64,000 nt of DNA from Novosphingobium rosa NBRC 15208 (GTDB taxonomy: Bacteria > Pseudomonadota > Alphaproteobacteria > Sphingomonadales > Sphingomonadaceae). The notes beneath the pieces are model-generated. The model searched no databases, was not told the DNA's origin, and saw only the letters and a list, made by a program, of their open reading frames with translations. Numbering within the stretch: position 1 is the stretch's first letter; the number at the start of each line of letters is the position of its first letter. The stretch is from positions 20,612 through 84,611 of the forward strand of contig NZ_BCZE01000006.1 in NCBI RefSeq assembly GCF_001598555.1, written 5' to 3'. A program made the position numbers and the translations under genes. Positions 51,289 through 60,548 of this stretch are shown here, in pieces.

Positions 51289-53208
51289 TTAAAACTCGGA
51301 CCAGTCCTCGGCCTCGCTGGCCACGGCGATCTGGGGGTTTGAGGGGGACGGCAGGCGCCGCTGCGTGGCGCGGGCGGGAATTGCCGTCACGCGGGCGAAA
51401 CCGGTGAGCGGCTCGGAATCGAAACTGCTGGCGGGCACCGGCACCGGCAAGGCGTGCCGGGGCAGATGCACCTCCTGCGGCAAGCCTGTCAGCGTAAAGC
51501 GCCCCACCACCTGCGCCAGCCGCTCGGCCTCATTGGCCAGGCTGGTGGCGGCGGCGGTGGTTTCCTCCACCAGCGCGGCATTCTGCTGGGTGGCCTTGTC
51601 CAGATCGGCGATCACGCCATTGACCTGCGCAATGGCATCGGCCTGCTGCGCCGATCCCTGCGCCAGCCCCCCGATCATATCGGCCAGATCGCTGGCCTGC
51701 CGCACGATGCGCAGCAGCGCGGCCTGCGTCTGGCTGACCATCTGCACCCCATGCTGCACCTCGCGCCCGGAGGTGACGATCAGCGCCCCGATCTCGCGCG
51801 CGGCCTGAGCGCTGCGCTCCGCCAGACTGCGCACCTCCGTGGCCACCACGGCGAAGCCGCGCCCGGCCTCCCCGGCACGCGCGGCTTCCACCCCGGCGTT
51901 CAGCGCCAGCAGATTGGTCTGGAAGGAAATGCCGTCGATGATCTCAACGATGCCGCGCATCCGCTCCGATGAGGCCGCGATGGAGGTCATGGCCGCCACG
52001 GCCTCGCCCATCTGCTGGCCGCTGGCGGTGGCCTCCCTTTCGGCATCCTGCGCGGCGGCGGCGGCACTGGCGGCGGCGCTGCGCGCCTGCGTCACCGAGC
52101 TGGTCAGGCCCCTCACCGTCACGGAGGTTTCGCCAAGGCTGGCGGCCTGCTTTTCGGTGCGCAGGGCCAGATCCTGAGCGGCAGCGGAAATCTCGCTGGC
52201 CCCGTCGCGCACCGCGCCGGAGGAATGGCCGACCTCCTCCATCTGCTCGCCCAAAGCTTCCATCATCGCGTTGAAGTCATGGCGCAACTGCTCATATTCT
52301 CTGGGAAAGGCCTCACGGATGCGGTGATCGAGCCGCCCTTCCTTCAGCGCGCTCAATCCGTCCTCCAGCGCTCCGGTCACCTGCCGCTGCACCGCCACCT
52401 GCGCCTCGGCCTCGGCGCGGGCGCGGCGGGTGATGCTCACCTTGATGGCATCGAGCGCGCGGGCAATCTCGCCCAGCTCGTCCTGCTGATCGGCGCCGGG
52501 CACCACGATATCGAGCTGCCCCGAAGCCATGGTGCGCATGGCGTTGCGCAGCCTGTCCAGCGGCTTGATCACCCGCTGCGAAAACAGCAACAGGATCAGC
52601 CAGCCGAGGGCCAGCCCGATGATGCCGGAGATCAGGCACTGCCAGCTCGCGGTTTTGGCCTGCATGGTGTTGCCATTGGCAAAGCGGTAGGATTCCTCGA
52701 CATTATACCGGCGGCAGGCATCCAGCGCCGCCTGCAAGGCAAAGGCGTTGCGGATGAACTCGCCACGGTAGAGCCGCACCGCCGCCTCACGGTCCCCGCT
52801 GGCGCCGACATCGTGAACACGCTGCAGATCCATCTTGAAGACCGTCCACAGCTTCAGGCTCCTCTGGTAGAGGATATCGTCCCTGCTGTCGGAGATCAGC
52901 GGCTTGTAATCCTGCAGATCCTTGTCGACCCGGGCCATGCTGGCGCGCATGTTGCTTTCGGCCCAGTCACGCTCCTGCTGGTCCAGCCCCATCAGAAAGC
53001 GGGTCAAATAAACCCGCGACAGTTCGAAATTGATCGTCGCGCGGCCCAGAACATCCACGCTGGGCACAAGATTCCCGCTGCTGTAGCTCAGCACGGCGAC
53101 ACCTTTGCGCGCGCCCATCACAGCCGTGACGGAAATCAGGCCGATGATCAGCGACAAGGCCAGAACCCCGGCGGTGATAACGGTACTGATCCTGAAACGG
53201 CGCAACAT
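51289..53208 (-). CDS. methyl-accepting chemotaxis protein
   Basis: The 639-residue receptor has a first membrane helix ([23 protein letters not shown]), a periplasmic four-helix-type sensor of about 150 residues, a second helix ([19 protein letters not shown]), a HAMP domain ([23 protein letters not shown]) and the signalling domain with tip [25 protein letters not shown]. It ends in DWSEF, which fits the x-(HFYW)-x2-(HFYW) pentapeptide that tethers CheR/CheB. The ligand is unknown, and no other chemotaxis gene is present in the window. Confidence 0.93.
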   Translation of the reverse strand: MLRRFRISTVITAGVLALSLIIGLISVTAVMGARKGVAVLSYSSGNLVPSVDVLGRATINFELSRVYLTRFLMGLDQQERDWAESNMRASMARVDKDLQDYKPLISDSRDDILYQRSLKLWTVFKMDLQRVHDVGASGDREAAVRLYRGEFIRNAFALQAALDACRRYNVEESYRFANGNTMQAKTASWQCLISGIIGLALGWLILLLFSQRVIKPLDRLRNAMRTMASGQLDIVVPGADQQDELGEIARALDAIKVSITRRARAEAEAQVAVQRQVTGALEDGLSALKEGRLDHRIREAFPREYEQLRHDFNAMMEALGEQMEEVGHSSGAVRDGASEISAAAQDLALRTEKQAASLGETSVTVRGLTSSVTQARSAAASAAAAAQDAEREATASGQQMGEAVAAMTSIAASSERMRGIVEIIDGISFQTNLLALNAGVEAARAGEAGRGFAVVATEVRSLAERSAQAAREIGALIVTSGREVQHGVQMVSQTQAALLRIVRQASDLADMIGGLAQGSAQQADAIAQVNGVIADLDKATQQNAALVEETTAAATSLANEAERLAQVVGRFTLTGLPQEVHLPRHALPVPVPASSFDSEPLTGFARVTAIPARATQRRLPSPSNPQIAVASEAEDWSEF

Positions 53209-53381
53209 GAACGACCCCCCAAGGGCAAGGCGCGACAGGGCGCGTGATTGCAGCCTTGCTGTAGGGCTTAAGTTTCAACCTCCCCCTGCCTGCTCCCAAG
53301 GGTCGGCGCGTGTCTTGCGGTTAAGATATGCTTTACGCTTGGCTCTGGGCGTTGAGACAACCTCCCGCGCCCAAAGCAAAA

Positions 53382-53418
53382 GGCCGGGCCACGGGGATGC
53401 TATCCCCATGACCCGGCC
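53382..53418. terminator. hairpin terminator after cyclophilin gene
   Basis: GGCCGGG (53382-53388) pairs with CCCGGCC (53412-53418), and ACGGGGAT/ATCCCCAT extend it with one mismatch. AAAA on the plus side gives T residues on the minus strand. It lies 40 nt after the cyclophilin stop. Confidence 0.75.
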
Positions 53419-53458
53419 CTTAAACGTGGCGATTCGCAATGCTGCGCGCCGGCGCGTG

Positions 53459-53926
53459 TCAGCCTTCCGAAACGGTGGCCTTCACGATGCTGCCGGGGTT
53501 GCGCGGCGGCTCACCCTTGGGCAGCGCGTCGACATGCTCCATGCCCGATTCCACGCGGCCCCACACCGTGTACTGACGGTCGAGGAAGGTGGCATCGTCG
53601 AACACGATGAAGAACTGGCTGTTGGCCGAATGCGGATAGCTGGTGCGGGCCATCGAGACGGCGCCGCGGGTGTGCGGCTCCTCATTGAATTCGGCCTGCA
53701 GGTCGGGCTTGTCGCTGCCGCCGGTGCCGGTGCCGTTGGGGCAACCGCCCTGCGCCATGAAGCCGGGGATCACGCGGTGGAACTTGATGCCATCGTAGAA
53801 GCCTTCGCCGGCCAGCTCCTTGATGCGCGCGACATGGCCCGGGGCCAGATCGGGACGCAGCTTGATCACGACGTCGCCGGTGCCATTGCCGGTGTCCACG
53901 GTCAGGGTCAGAAATTCGTCGGCCAT
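53459..53926 (-). CDS. ppiB: cyclophilin-type peptidyl-prolyl isomerase
   Basis: The 155-residue cytoplasmic cyclophilin shows GDVVIKLRPDLAPGHVARIKELA, FYDGIKFHRVIPGFMAQGGCPNGTGTGG, SMARTSYPHSANSQFFIVFDDATFLD and YTVWGRVESGMEHVD, with the catalytic Arg in FHRVI. It speeds up cis-trans proline isomerisation during folding. The ATG at 53926 has AAGGAG upstream; the GTG two codons earlier is too close to it. Confidence 0.95.
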   Translation of the reverse strand: MADEFLTLTVDTGNGTGDVVIKLRPDLAPGHVARIKELAGEGFYDGIKFHRVIPGFMAQGGCPNGTGTGGSDKPDLQAEFNEEPHTRGAVSMARTSYPHSANSQFFIVFDDATFLDRQYTVWGRVESGMEHVDALPKGEPPRNPGSIVKATVSEG

Positions 53927-54071
53927 GTTCACTCCTTGAAAATCGTGGCGTTTCCCGCAACCCCGGCCAGACCCGCCGCCGCGCCACCGCCCCCCGCATG
54001 AGGGAGCAAAAAACGCACGACCAGCCTTTGCCCGGTTGCTTTTGCCGGTGGCATGCCTAGACCTCCTCGCG

Positions 54072-55535
54072 ATGACTGTCGAGCCCAGCGCGCCCCTTCA
54101 CGAGCCCCATGATGGCCCCGATCACGCCGATCTGGACCTGACGCTGGATCATGCCCCCGGCCCGGACAGCGAAAGCGACAGTCTGGACGAGGACAATCGC
54201 CTGAAAAGCGACTTCATCCACCGCGTGCGCGACGCGCTGGAGGCCGGCGAGGTCGATCAGGTCTACGATCTCGTCGAACCGCTGCACCCCGCCGACATCG
54301 CCGACCTTTTCGAGCTGGTCGATTCCGATGAGCGCGGCGCGCTGGCCCACGCCATCTCCGACCTGATGAGCGGCGAGGTCTTCGCCGAAATGAACGACCA
54401 CGTGCGTGAAGCACTGGTCGACGAACTGCCAGCGCAAGACATCGCCGAAATCGCCGAGAACATGGACACGGATGACGCCGTGGCCCTGATCGAGGATCTC
54501 GATGTCGAGGACCAGCAGGCCGTTCTGGCCGAGATGGAGCCGGAAGACCGCGCCGCCATCGAATCGGCGCTGGCCTATCCCGAAGAATCCGCCGGCCGTT
54601 TGATGAGCCGCGACGTCATCGCCGTGCGCGAGGCGATGAGTGTCGGCGATCTGATCGATTACCTCAGCGAAAACAACCACCTGCCCACCGAGTTCTGGGA
54701 AGTCTTCATCGTTGACGCGCGCCACCATCCGGTGGGCACCTGCGTCCTCTCATGGCTGCTGCGCTCGCCCCGCGATGTGGCGCTGGCCGATGTGATGAAG
54801 CGCGACCAGACGCTGATCCCCGTCACGATGGATCAGGAAGAGCTGGCGCTGCGCTTCCAGAAATATGCGCTGATTTCCGCCGCCGTGGTCGATGAAAGCG
54901 GGCGTCTTGTCGGCCAGATCACCGTCGACGACGTGATCCACATCATTCAGGAAGAGGCAGGCGAGGACGCTCTGGCCCTCTCCGGCGCAGGCGACGGCGA
55001 CATCAATGAACCGCTGCACCTGACGATCAAATCGCGCCTGTGGTGGCTGTTCATCAACCTTGGCACGGCGATGCTGGCCTCCTCGGTGGTCGCCGTGTTC
55101 CAGGGCACGATCGAGAAGCTGGTGACGCTGGCCGTCATCATGCCGATCATCTCGGGCATGGGCGGCAATGCCGCCACCCAGACCATGGCCGTGACGGTCC
55201 GGGCGCTGGCCACCAACCAGCTGACCAACCACAACACATGGCGCATGATCATGCGCGAATGGTGGATCGCCAACGCCAATGGCTGGGGCTTGGGTACGCT
55301 GATGGCGCTGGGTTGCCAGCTGGTCTATCACGACTGGATGCTCTCGCTGGTGGTGGTGCTGGCGATGATCCTGAACTCGATCAACGCGGGCCTTTCCGGC
55401 GTGCTGATCCCCATTGGCCTCGAAAAGCTGAAGATCGACCCCGCCGTGGTCTCCACCGTTTTCGTCACCACCATGACGGACACGCTGGGCTTCTTCTTCT
55501 TCCTCGGCCTGGCCGCCGCCTTCCACCTGCACTGA
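54072..55535 (+). CDS. mgtE: magnesium transporter MgtE
   Basis: The 487-residue transporter has the cytosolic N domain (QVYDLVEPLHPADIADLFELVDSDERGALAHAI), two CBS domains that sense Mg2+ (GRLMSRDVIAVREAMSVGDLI; VMKRDQTLIPVTMDQEELALRFQKY) and a C-terminal membrane domain with the pore helix motif IMPIISGMGGNAATQTMAVTVRAL. The start at 54072 lacks a good ribosome site, and a further upstream TTG is possible. It is transcribed on its own. Confidence 0.95.
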   Translation: MTVEPSAPLHEPHDGPDHADLDLTLDHAPGPDSESDSLDEDNRLKSDFIHRVRDALEAGEVDQVYDLVEPLHPADIADLFELVDSDERGALAHAISDLMSGEVFAEMNDHVREALVDELPAQDIAEIAENMDTDDAVALIEDLDVEDQQAVLAEMEPEDRAAIESALAYPEESAGRLMSRDVIAVREAMSVGDLIDYLSENNHLPTEFWEVFIVDARHHPVGTCVLSWLLRSPRDVALADVMKRDQTLIPVTMDQEELALRFQKYALISAAVVDESGRLVGQITVDDVIHIIQEEAGEDALALSGAGDGDINEPLHLTIKSRLWWLFINLGTAMLASSVVAVFQGTIEKLVTLAVIMPIISGMGGNAATQTMAVTVRALATNQLTNHNTWRMIMREWWIANANGWGLGTLMALGCQLVYHDWMLSLVVVLAMILNSINAGLSGVLIPIGLEKLKIDPAVVSTVFVTTMTDTLGFFFFLGLAAAFHLH

Positions 55536-55573
55536 GGTTGACCAAAGCGCCGCAAATCCCCACCTAGGCGCGC

Positions 55574-55978
55574 ATGGCTGACCTCCCCCTCAACATGACC
55601 AAGATCGCCTTCGGCTGCGAGAGCGCCGCCGACCTGCGCGCGCGCCTTGAAGCCCAGTCGCCCGAGGCCCGGATTACCACCCGCTATCTGCCAACGCGCG
55701 CCAAGGAGATGGAGGGCGGATCGCTGTTCTGGATCCACGCGCATATGATCGTGGGCCGCTCGCCTATTTTAGGTTTCGAGCAAAAGGAAGATGGCCGGTT
55801 CTGGGTGCGTTTGGAACCGACGCTGATCCCCGTGGCTCCGATGCCGCGCCGGGCGCATCAGGGCTGGCGCTATCTCGCGGGCAAGGATGCGCCTGCGGAT
55901 CTGGGCTCCGGCGGGGATGGGTCGGAGGCTTTGCCCGGGCATCTGGTCAGTGAGTTGGCCAAGCTGGGGCTGGTTTAA
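55574..55978 (+). CDS. DUF1489 family protein
   Basis: The 134-residue protein matches DUF1489: NMTKIAFGCESAADLRARLE at the start, TTRYLPTRAKEMEGGSLFWIHAHMIVGRSPILGFE in the middle, and PMPRRAHQGWRYLAGKDAPADLG at the end. The family is restricted largely to alphaproteobacteria and has no known function. It follows mgtE by 38 nt and may be co-transcribed. A repeat copy follows directly. Confidence 0.88.
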   Translation: MADLPLNMTKIAFGCESAADLRARLEAQSPEARITTRYLPTRAKEMEGGSLFWIHAHMIVGRSPILGFEQKEDGRFWVRLEPTLIPVAPMPRRAHQGWRYLAGKDAPADLGSGGDGSEALPGHLVSELAKLGLV

Positions 55979-55990
55979 GAAAAGAGAGAA

Positions 55991-56205
55991 ATGCGAGGGT
56001 GTTACACCCTCACGCTCCTTTTAGTGTCTACGTTGCGCTTTGGGTTCGGCCTTGGAGCCAAGCTCGCTGCGCCGCAGGCAGAAATCGGATTGCAAGCCTG
56101 CGGCGCTTAAGGTCACGCAGGTGGAGAGGTTGGGCACTTCATTTCGGCGCCACTGCCCCATCGTCGGAAGACGTAAAGGGAGCGCGAGGGCGATGGCCCT
56201 CGCTT
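55991..56205 (-). repeat. hairpin-tipped interspersed repeat, copy 10 (reverse orientation)
   Basis: The left hairpin at 55993-56013 (arms GCGAGGGTG/CACCCTCAC, one mismatch, loop TTA) is followed by GTCTACGTTGCGC and GGGTTCGGCC. The central pair GCGCCGCAGGC/GCCTGCGGCGC, CAGGTGGAGAGGTTGGG, CGTCGGAAGACG and the right hairpin at 56184-56203 (arms GCGAGGGC/GCCCTCGC, loop GATG) follow. It lies between convergent genes. Confidence 0.8.
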
Positions 56206-56218
56206 CTTCTCTTCCTTC

Positions 56219-57139
56219 TTACCCCTTCAACCAATGATCCATCAGATGCCAAGCCACGGCGTGCTTGCCCGGAGCACTGAACGCCGCGCCATCCTCGCCG
56301 CGCTCCCGCGCTTCCATCGCCTCGGCGACCTGAGCGCGCGAAAACCAGCGGACATCCTCCAGTTCGGTTGCGTCCATCGTCAGCTCGCGCGACAGGGCGC
56401 GGGCATGGCAGCCCAGCATCAGCGACGATGGAAACGGCCAGGGCTGGCTGGCGACAAAGCGCACCTCTTCCACGGCGATCCCGGCTTCCTCGAAGATCTC
56501 GCGGGCGACGGCTTCTTCCAGCGATTCGCCCGGCTCCACGAAACCCGCCAGCGTGGAGTAGCGATGCGTGGGAAAGCGCGGCTGGCGGCCCAGCAGCAGA
56601 TCGCCGTCATGCTCGACCGACATGATGACGACAGGATCAGTACGGGGAAAATGGTCCGCGCCGCAGGCCTCGTTGACGCAACCGCGCTGCCAGCCGCCCT
56701 TGCCGATCACCGTGGGCGAACCGCAACGCGGGCAGAAGCGATGGCGCGCGTGCCAGCCGACAAGGCTGCGCGCCAGACCATAGATCGCCAGATCGGAGGG
56801 CGCGATGGTGCCCATGGCGGCCCACAGCGCTGGCGATGCCGGGCCGACATGGCTCTGTTCCGGCGAGGGCACCGCAGCAAAGGCCCCCACTCCCGCCGGG
56901 TCGATGCCAAGGAACACCAGTTCCGCATCCCCCGCCTGCGCCACCTTGCTCCAGACCAGCGCGCCATCCTGCGTCAGCTGCGGGTCGATGCCATCCAGCA
57001 TCAGCAGCCGCGCTTCGGGGGCCGATGCCAAAGCAGCAAGCGCGGCGTCATCGCGGCGCAGGGCGTCGGCGCGGTCGAGCAGGCTGCCGGTGAAGGCGAC
57101 GGGGGGGCGGGCGCTGTCCAGCACTGTGTCGAGGCTCAT
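56219..57139 (-). CDS. nudC: NAD+ diphosphatase NudC
   Basis: The 306-residue Nudix enzyme has a zinc ribbon (FCPRCGSP, GCVNEACG), the Nudix box GFVEPGESLEEAVAREIFEEAG and the NudC-specific SQPWPFPSSLM. It hydrolyses NADH and removes NAD caps from RNA. It is downstream of mutY, with overlapping start and stop (4 nt), so the two form an operon. Confidence 0.95.
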   Translation of the reverse strand: MSLDTVLDSARPPVAFTGSLLDRADALRRDDAALAALASAPEARLLMLDGIDPQLTQDGALVWSKVAQAGDAELVFLGIDPAGVGAFAAVPSPEQSHVGPASPALWAAMGTIAPSDLAIYGLARSLVGWHARHRFCPRCGSPTVIGKGGWQRGCVNEACGADHFPRTDPVVIMSVEHDGDLLLGRQPRFPTHRYSTLAGFVEPGESLEEAVAREIFEEAGIAVEEVRFVASQPWPFPSSLMLGCHARALSRELTMDATELEDVRWFSRAQVAEAMEARERGEDGAAFSAPGKHAVAWHLMDHWLKG

Positions 57140-58209
57140 GGGAACTCCAATTCTGAACCCGCCATGGCGCGGGCTGCGGCGCGGGCGAAAACGGTGGGCA
57201 GACCCGCCTCATCGATGCGGGCCAACGGCCACCACTCGCCTGGGCCTTCGGGGGGCTGGTGTGCTGTAGCGCCCTGCACCGTCATGGTCAGCGAGAAATG
57301 TGTAAAAACATGGGTTACCGCGCCAAGATCGCGCCATGCTGCGACGAAAGGCGGTTGGCGGGAGCCATCAACCCGCGCCGTCCAGCCATCCTCGGGCAGA
57401 GCGCGCATACCGCCCAGCAGGCCCTTGCCCTCGCGGCGCACCAGCCAGACCTCGACGCCTTGCGGGCCTTGCCGCGTAATCCAGAAGGCGGTGCCGGTGC
57501 GCAAGGGCTTGGCAACCTTGGGCGGCTTGACGGGATAGGCCTCAGCCTTGCCCTCAGCGCGCGCCTTGCACCACTCCGCCACCGGGCAGATCAGGCATTT
57601 GGGCGAGCGGGGCGTGCAGATCGTCGCCCCCAGATCCATCATGGCCTGAGCGAAATCACCGGCATGATCGTCCGGAGTCAGGCTGTCAGCCCCATCCCGG
57701 ATCAAACTCTTGGCAGCAGGTAAAGGCGTGTCGATGGCCAGCAGACGCGAGACCACCCGCTCGACATTGCCATCCACCACCACCGCGCGCTGGCCGAAAG
57801 CGATCGAGGCCACCGCAGCCGCCGTATAGGCCCCCAGCCCCGGCAGAGCCCGCAGCCCGGCTTCATCCTGAGGGAAGGCCCCCAGTCCAGCCACCACGCG
57901 CGCGCATTCCACCAGTCGCCGGGCGCGGGAATAGTACCCAAGCCCCGCCCATGCGGCCATCACATCCTCTTCCGGGGCTTTGGCCAGCGCTTCAACGCTG
58001 GTCCAGCGGCGGGTAAAGTTTTCGAAATAGGGGATAACTGCCGCCACGGTGGTCTGCTGCAGCATCACCTCGGAAAGCCAGACCCGATAGGCCTCCATCC
58101 TTGGCGCGCCGGGCGGCGCACGCCATGGCAGAGTGCGGGCATGGCTGCGATACCAGGCCAGCAGGGCCTGGGTCACGGGGTGTTGCGGGGAGTCGCCTCT
58201 GGCATCCAT
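57136..58209 (-). CDS. mutY: A/G-specific adenine glycosylase MutY
   Basis: The 357-residue DNA repair glycosylase removes A paired with 8-oxoguanine. It shows VWLSEVMLQQTTVAAVIPYFENF (catalytic Glu), the helix-hairpin-helix LPGLGAYTAAAVASIAFGQ with catalytic Asp in VVDGNVERV, the 4Fe-4S motif C-x6-C-x2-C-x5-C in CTPRSPKCLICPVAEWC and a C-terminal NUDIX-like domain. The ATG at 58209 was chosen by family length. It is coupled to nudC, combining oxidised-nucleotide defence functions. Confidence 0.96.
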   Translation of the reverse strand: MDARGDSPQHPVTQALLAWYRSHARTLPWRAPPGAPRMEAYRVWLSEVMLQQTTVAAVIPYFENFTRRWTSVEALAKAPEEDVMAAWAGLGYYSRARRLVECARVVAGLGAFPQDEAGLRALPGLGAYTAAAVASIAFGQRAVVVDGNVERVVSRLLAIDTPLPAAKSLIRDGADSLTPDDHAGDFAQAMMDLGATICTPRSPKCLICPVAEWCKARAEGKAEAYPVKPPKVAKPLRTGTAFWITRQGPQGVEVWLVRREGKGLLGGMRALPEDGWTARVDGSRQPPFVAAWRDLGAVTHVFTHFSLTMTVQGATAHQPPEGPGEWWPLARIDEAGLPTVFARAAARAMAGSELEFP

Positions 58210-58265
58210 GCGGTGCCTATGGCATGGCGAGCGCCTCAAGGAAACGCCGTGGAAGGTGCAGGGCC

Positions 58266-58862
58266 ATGGACGAACAGCGCAAAGCGGGCCGCCCTGCCCC
58301 AAAGGGCACCAAAGGCAACGGCGCAAAAGCGCCCCCAAAAGAGAAGGCCAAACCCAAGGAGCCCAAACTGTTCGAGCGCGCGCGCGGCGGACAGGCACGG
58401 ATGATCTCCGATTTGATGCCGGATGTGGGGCGCAGCGCCTTTCGCCGATTCGGCTTTGTGCAATCCAGCGTCGTCACCCGCTGGCCGGAAATCGTGGGGC
58501 CCGCGCGGGCGAAAATCTGCGCGCCCGAATCCATCCGCTTCGCACCCGGAGAAAAGGGCGATGGCATCCTGCAGCTGGTGGTGGTGCCCGCCCATGCCCC
58601 GATCGTCAGCATGATGCTGCCCGAGATCGTCGAGCGGGTGAACCGCTTCTTCGGTTACAACGCCGTGGAGCGCGTGAAGATCAGGCAGGGCGAGGTCAAA
58701 CCCCGCCCCTATGCCCCCGGCGGCGCGGCCGAAGCCCCTGTGCTCAAGCCCATCCCTGTCGAACTGGGCGATTCGCTGCGCGACATTGGCGACCCTGAGT
58801 TGAAGGCCGTGCTGGAATCCCTCGCGCGCAGCCTTGCAGGACGCGACGAGGAAGGCCAATAA
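58266..58862 (+). CDS. dciA: DciA/DUF721 family protein
   Basis: The 198-residue protein has a basic, disordered N-terminus (RKAGRPAPKGTKGNGAKAPPKEKAKPKEP) and a DUF721 domain (GRSAFRRFGFVQSSVVTRWPEIVGPARAKICAPESIRF, VPAHAPIVSMMLPEIVERVNRFFGYNAVERVKI). DciA proteins help load the replicative helicase in bacteria lacking DnaC. It is divergent from mutY and its stop overlaps the next gene start. Confidence 0.85.
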   Translation: MDEQRKAGRPAPKGTKGNGAKAPPKEKAKPKEPKLFERARGGQARMISDLMPDVGRSAFRRFGFVQSSVVTRWPEIVGPARAKICAPESIRFAPGEKGDGILQLVVVPAHAPIVSMMLPEIVERVNRFFGYNAVERVKIRQGEVKPRPYAPGGAAEAPVLKPIPVELGDSLRDIGDPELKAVLESLARSLAGRDEEGQ

Positions 58863-59641
58863 TGCGCGCCATGCTTTGCTCCACATTGCCCGCTCGCCCC
58901 CACCGCCTGTTCGCCCGTACCCTGCTTGCGCTGATGGCGCTGCTGGGCGCGTTGACCTTCAGCCCGGCCATCTCCGCACCTGCCAAGACTTTGGCCAAAA
59001 AGCCTGCCGCCGCTGCCCCCGCCCACGCGGACGGCAACTGGGGCAACACCGTCACCGTCACGCCCGAAGGCGGCCATCTGATCGGCAACCCCAACGCGGG
59101 GCTGCATCTGGTGGAATATATGAGCTACACCTGCCCCCATTGCGCTCACTTCCAGGCCGAGGGCGTGCCCACGCTGCGCCTCTCGATGATCGCCAGCGGC
59201 AAGGGCTCTTTCGAGGTGCGCCATTTCCTGCGCGATCCGGTGGATATGGCCGTCGCGCTGCTGACCAATTGCGTGCCGCCCGCCAAGTTCCAGTTCCTGC
59301 ATGATTCCTTTTTGGCCCAGCAGTCCAAGTGGCTGGCCCCGGCTTCCGATCTTTCCAAGGATCAGCAGAAGCGCTGGTTCGAAGGCGCTCTGCCCACCCG
59401 CATGCGCGCCATCGCCAACGATCTGAAGCTCTATGATTTCGTCGAGGCGCGCGGCCTCTCGCGCGGCGAGGCCGACCGTTGCCTGACCAATGAGGCCATG
59501 GCCAAGCGCATCGCCGCCCAGACCGCCGAAGGCCAGAGAAATGGCGTGAACGGCACCCCCGGCTTCATGATCAACGGCGTGCTACTGGCGGGCACCTATG
59601 ACTGGGCCACGCTGCGCCCTCAACTTGAAGCCCGCATGTGA
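58862..59641 (+). CDS. DsbA-like periplasmic thiol oxidoreductase (1)
   Basis: The 259-residue exported protein has a hydrophobic N-terminal segment (LFARTLLALMALLGALTFSP) and a DsbA/thioredoxin fold with active site YTCPHCAHF near residues 89-97 and the cis-Pro loop GVNGTPGFMING. A helical insertion lies between. It is likely to form or shuffle disulphides in the periplasm. It starts within the dciA stop codon and is followed 124 nt later by a paralogue. Confidence 0.88.
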   Translation: MRAMLCSTLPARPHRLFARTLLALMALLGALTFSPAISAPAKTLAKKPAAAAPAHADGNWGNTVTVTPEGGHLIGNPNAGLHLVEYMSYTCPHCAHFQAEGVPTLRLSMIASGKGSFEVRHFLRDPVDMAVALLTNCVPPAKFQFLHDSFLAQQSKWLAPASDLSKDQQKRWFEGALPTRMRAIANDLKLYDFVEARGLSRGEADRCLTNEAMAKRIAAQTAEGQRNGVNGTPGFMINGVLLAGTYDWATLRPQLEARM

Positions 59642-59765
59642 TGTCGCCAGTCATCTGGCGTTCGGAATTGCCTTTCTAATGCATCTGGTCGCCATTGCCC
59701 CTGGCGACTTTTTCACCCTGAAAACCCGGCCCCACGGCCATCATATGAATGAGGACAGGCCTGAT

Positions 59766-60542
59766 ATGACCACCTTTTCGTCGCGCAAGCGCGCCCTGAC
59801 CCCGGCGCTGAAGCGCGCAATTCTTGGCGCCGCCATCCTGCCGCTGGCGCTGGGCGTCGCCGCCTGCAAGAAGGCCGACAACAGCGCCACCTCCAGCACG
59901 CCCTCCGTCGCCGCGCCCAGCACGCCGCCCGCCGGCAAGCAGTGGAACGATGTGATCGTGCCGACCAATGAGGGCGGTCTGGTGATGGGCAACCCCGCCG
60001 CGCCGATCAAGCTGGTGGAATATGGCTCGCTCTCCTGCCCGCACTGCGCCAAGCTGGCTCAGGACGGCATGGAAACGATCAACACCTATGTGAAGAGCGG
60101 CAAGGTTTCCTATGAATTCCGCAGCTTCGCCATCCATCCGCAGGATGTGCCGCTGACCGTGCTGGTGCGCTGCGCCCCCACCGAAGCCACCTTCGGCCTG
60201 ATCGAGCAGCTGTTCATGAATTATGACTCGGTGGAAAAGCGTTCGGAGGAAGGCTTCCCCAAGGCTCAGGCCGCGCAGAACCAGCCGCCCGCCCAGCGCA
60301 TGATCACCGTGGCCGATGCGCTTGGCTACACCGAGTTCTTCTCGGCGCGCGGCCTTTCGGTCGATCAGCAGCACAAGTGCCTGGCCGACACCGCCGCCGC
60401 CACCAAGGTGGCCAAGGAAAGCGAAGCCATCAGCAGCAAGGGCATCGAAGCCACCCCCACCGTCTTCGTCAACGGCGCCAAGGTCGAAGGCACCGAGTGG
60501 AACGAGGTGAACAAGGCTCTGCTGGCCGCCGGCGCGGCCTGA
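59766..60542 (+). CDS. DsbA-like thiol oxidoreductase lipoprotein (2)
   Basis: The 258-residue protein has a lipoprotein signal (ILPLALGVAAC, Cys near residue 35) and the thioredoxin-fold active site LSCPHCAKL, with a cis-Pro loop GIEATPTVFVNG. It is a membrane-anchored relative of the preceding gene and shares MGNPAAPIKLVEYGSLSCPHC with it. The tandem pair just before smc is typical of sphingomonads. The start at 59766 is preceded by a weak ribosome site; 59745 is an alternative. Confidence 0.88.
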   Translation: MTTFSSRKRALTPALKRAILGAAILPLALGVAACKKADNSATSSTPSVAAPSTPPAGKQWNDVIVPTNEGGLVMGNPAAPIKLVEYGSLSCPHCAKLAQDGMETINTYVKSGKVSYEFRSFAIHPQDVPLTVLVRCAPTEATFGLIEQLFMNYDSVEKRSEEGFPKAQAAQNQPPAQRMITVADALGYTEFFSARGLSVDQQHKCLADTAAATKVAKESEAISSKGIEATPTVFVNGAKVEGTEWNEVNKALLAAGAA

Positions 60543-60548
60543 TCCTCC

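Noticed and set aside
983..56205. The regularly recurring GCGAGGG hairpins as a CRISPR array
   Set aside because: Copies are kilobases apart with no short repeats, spacers or cas genes.
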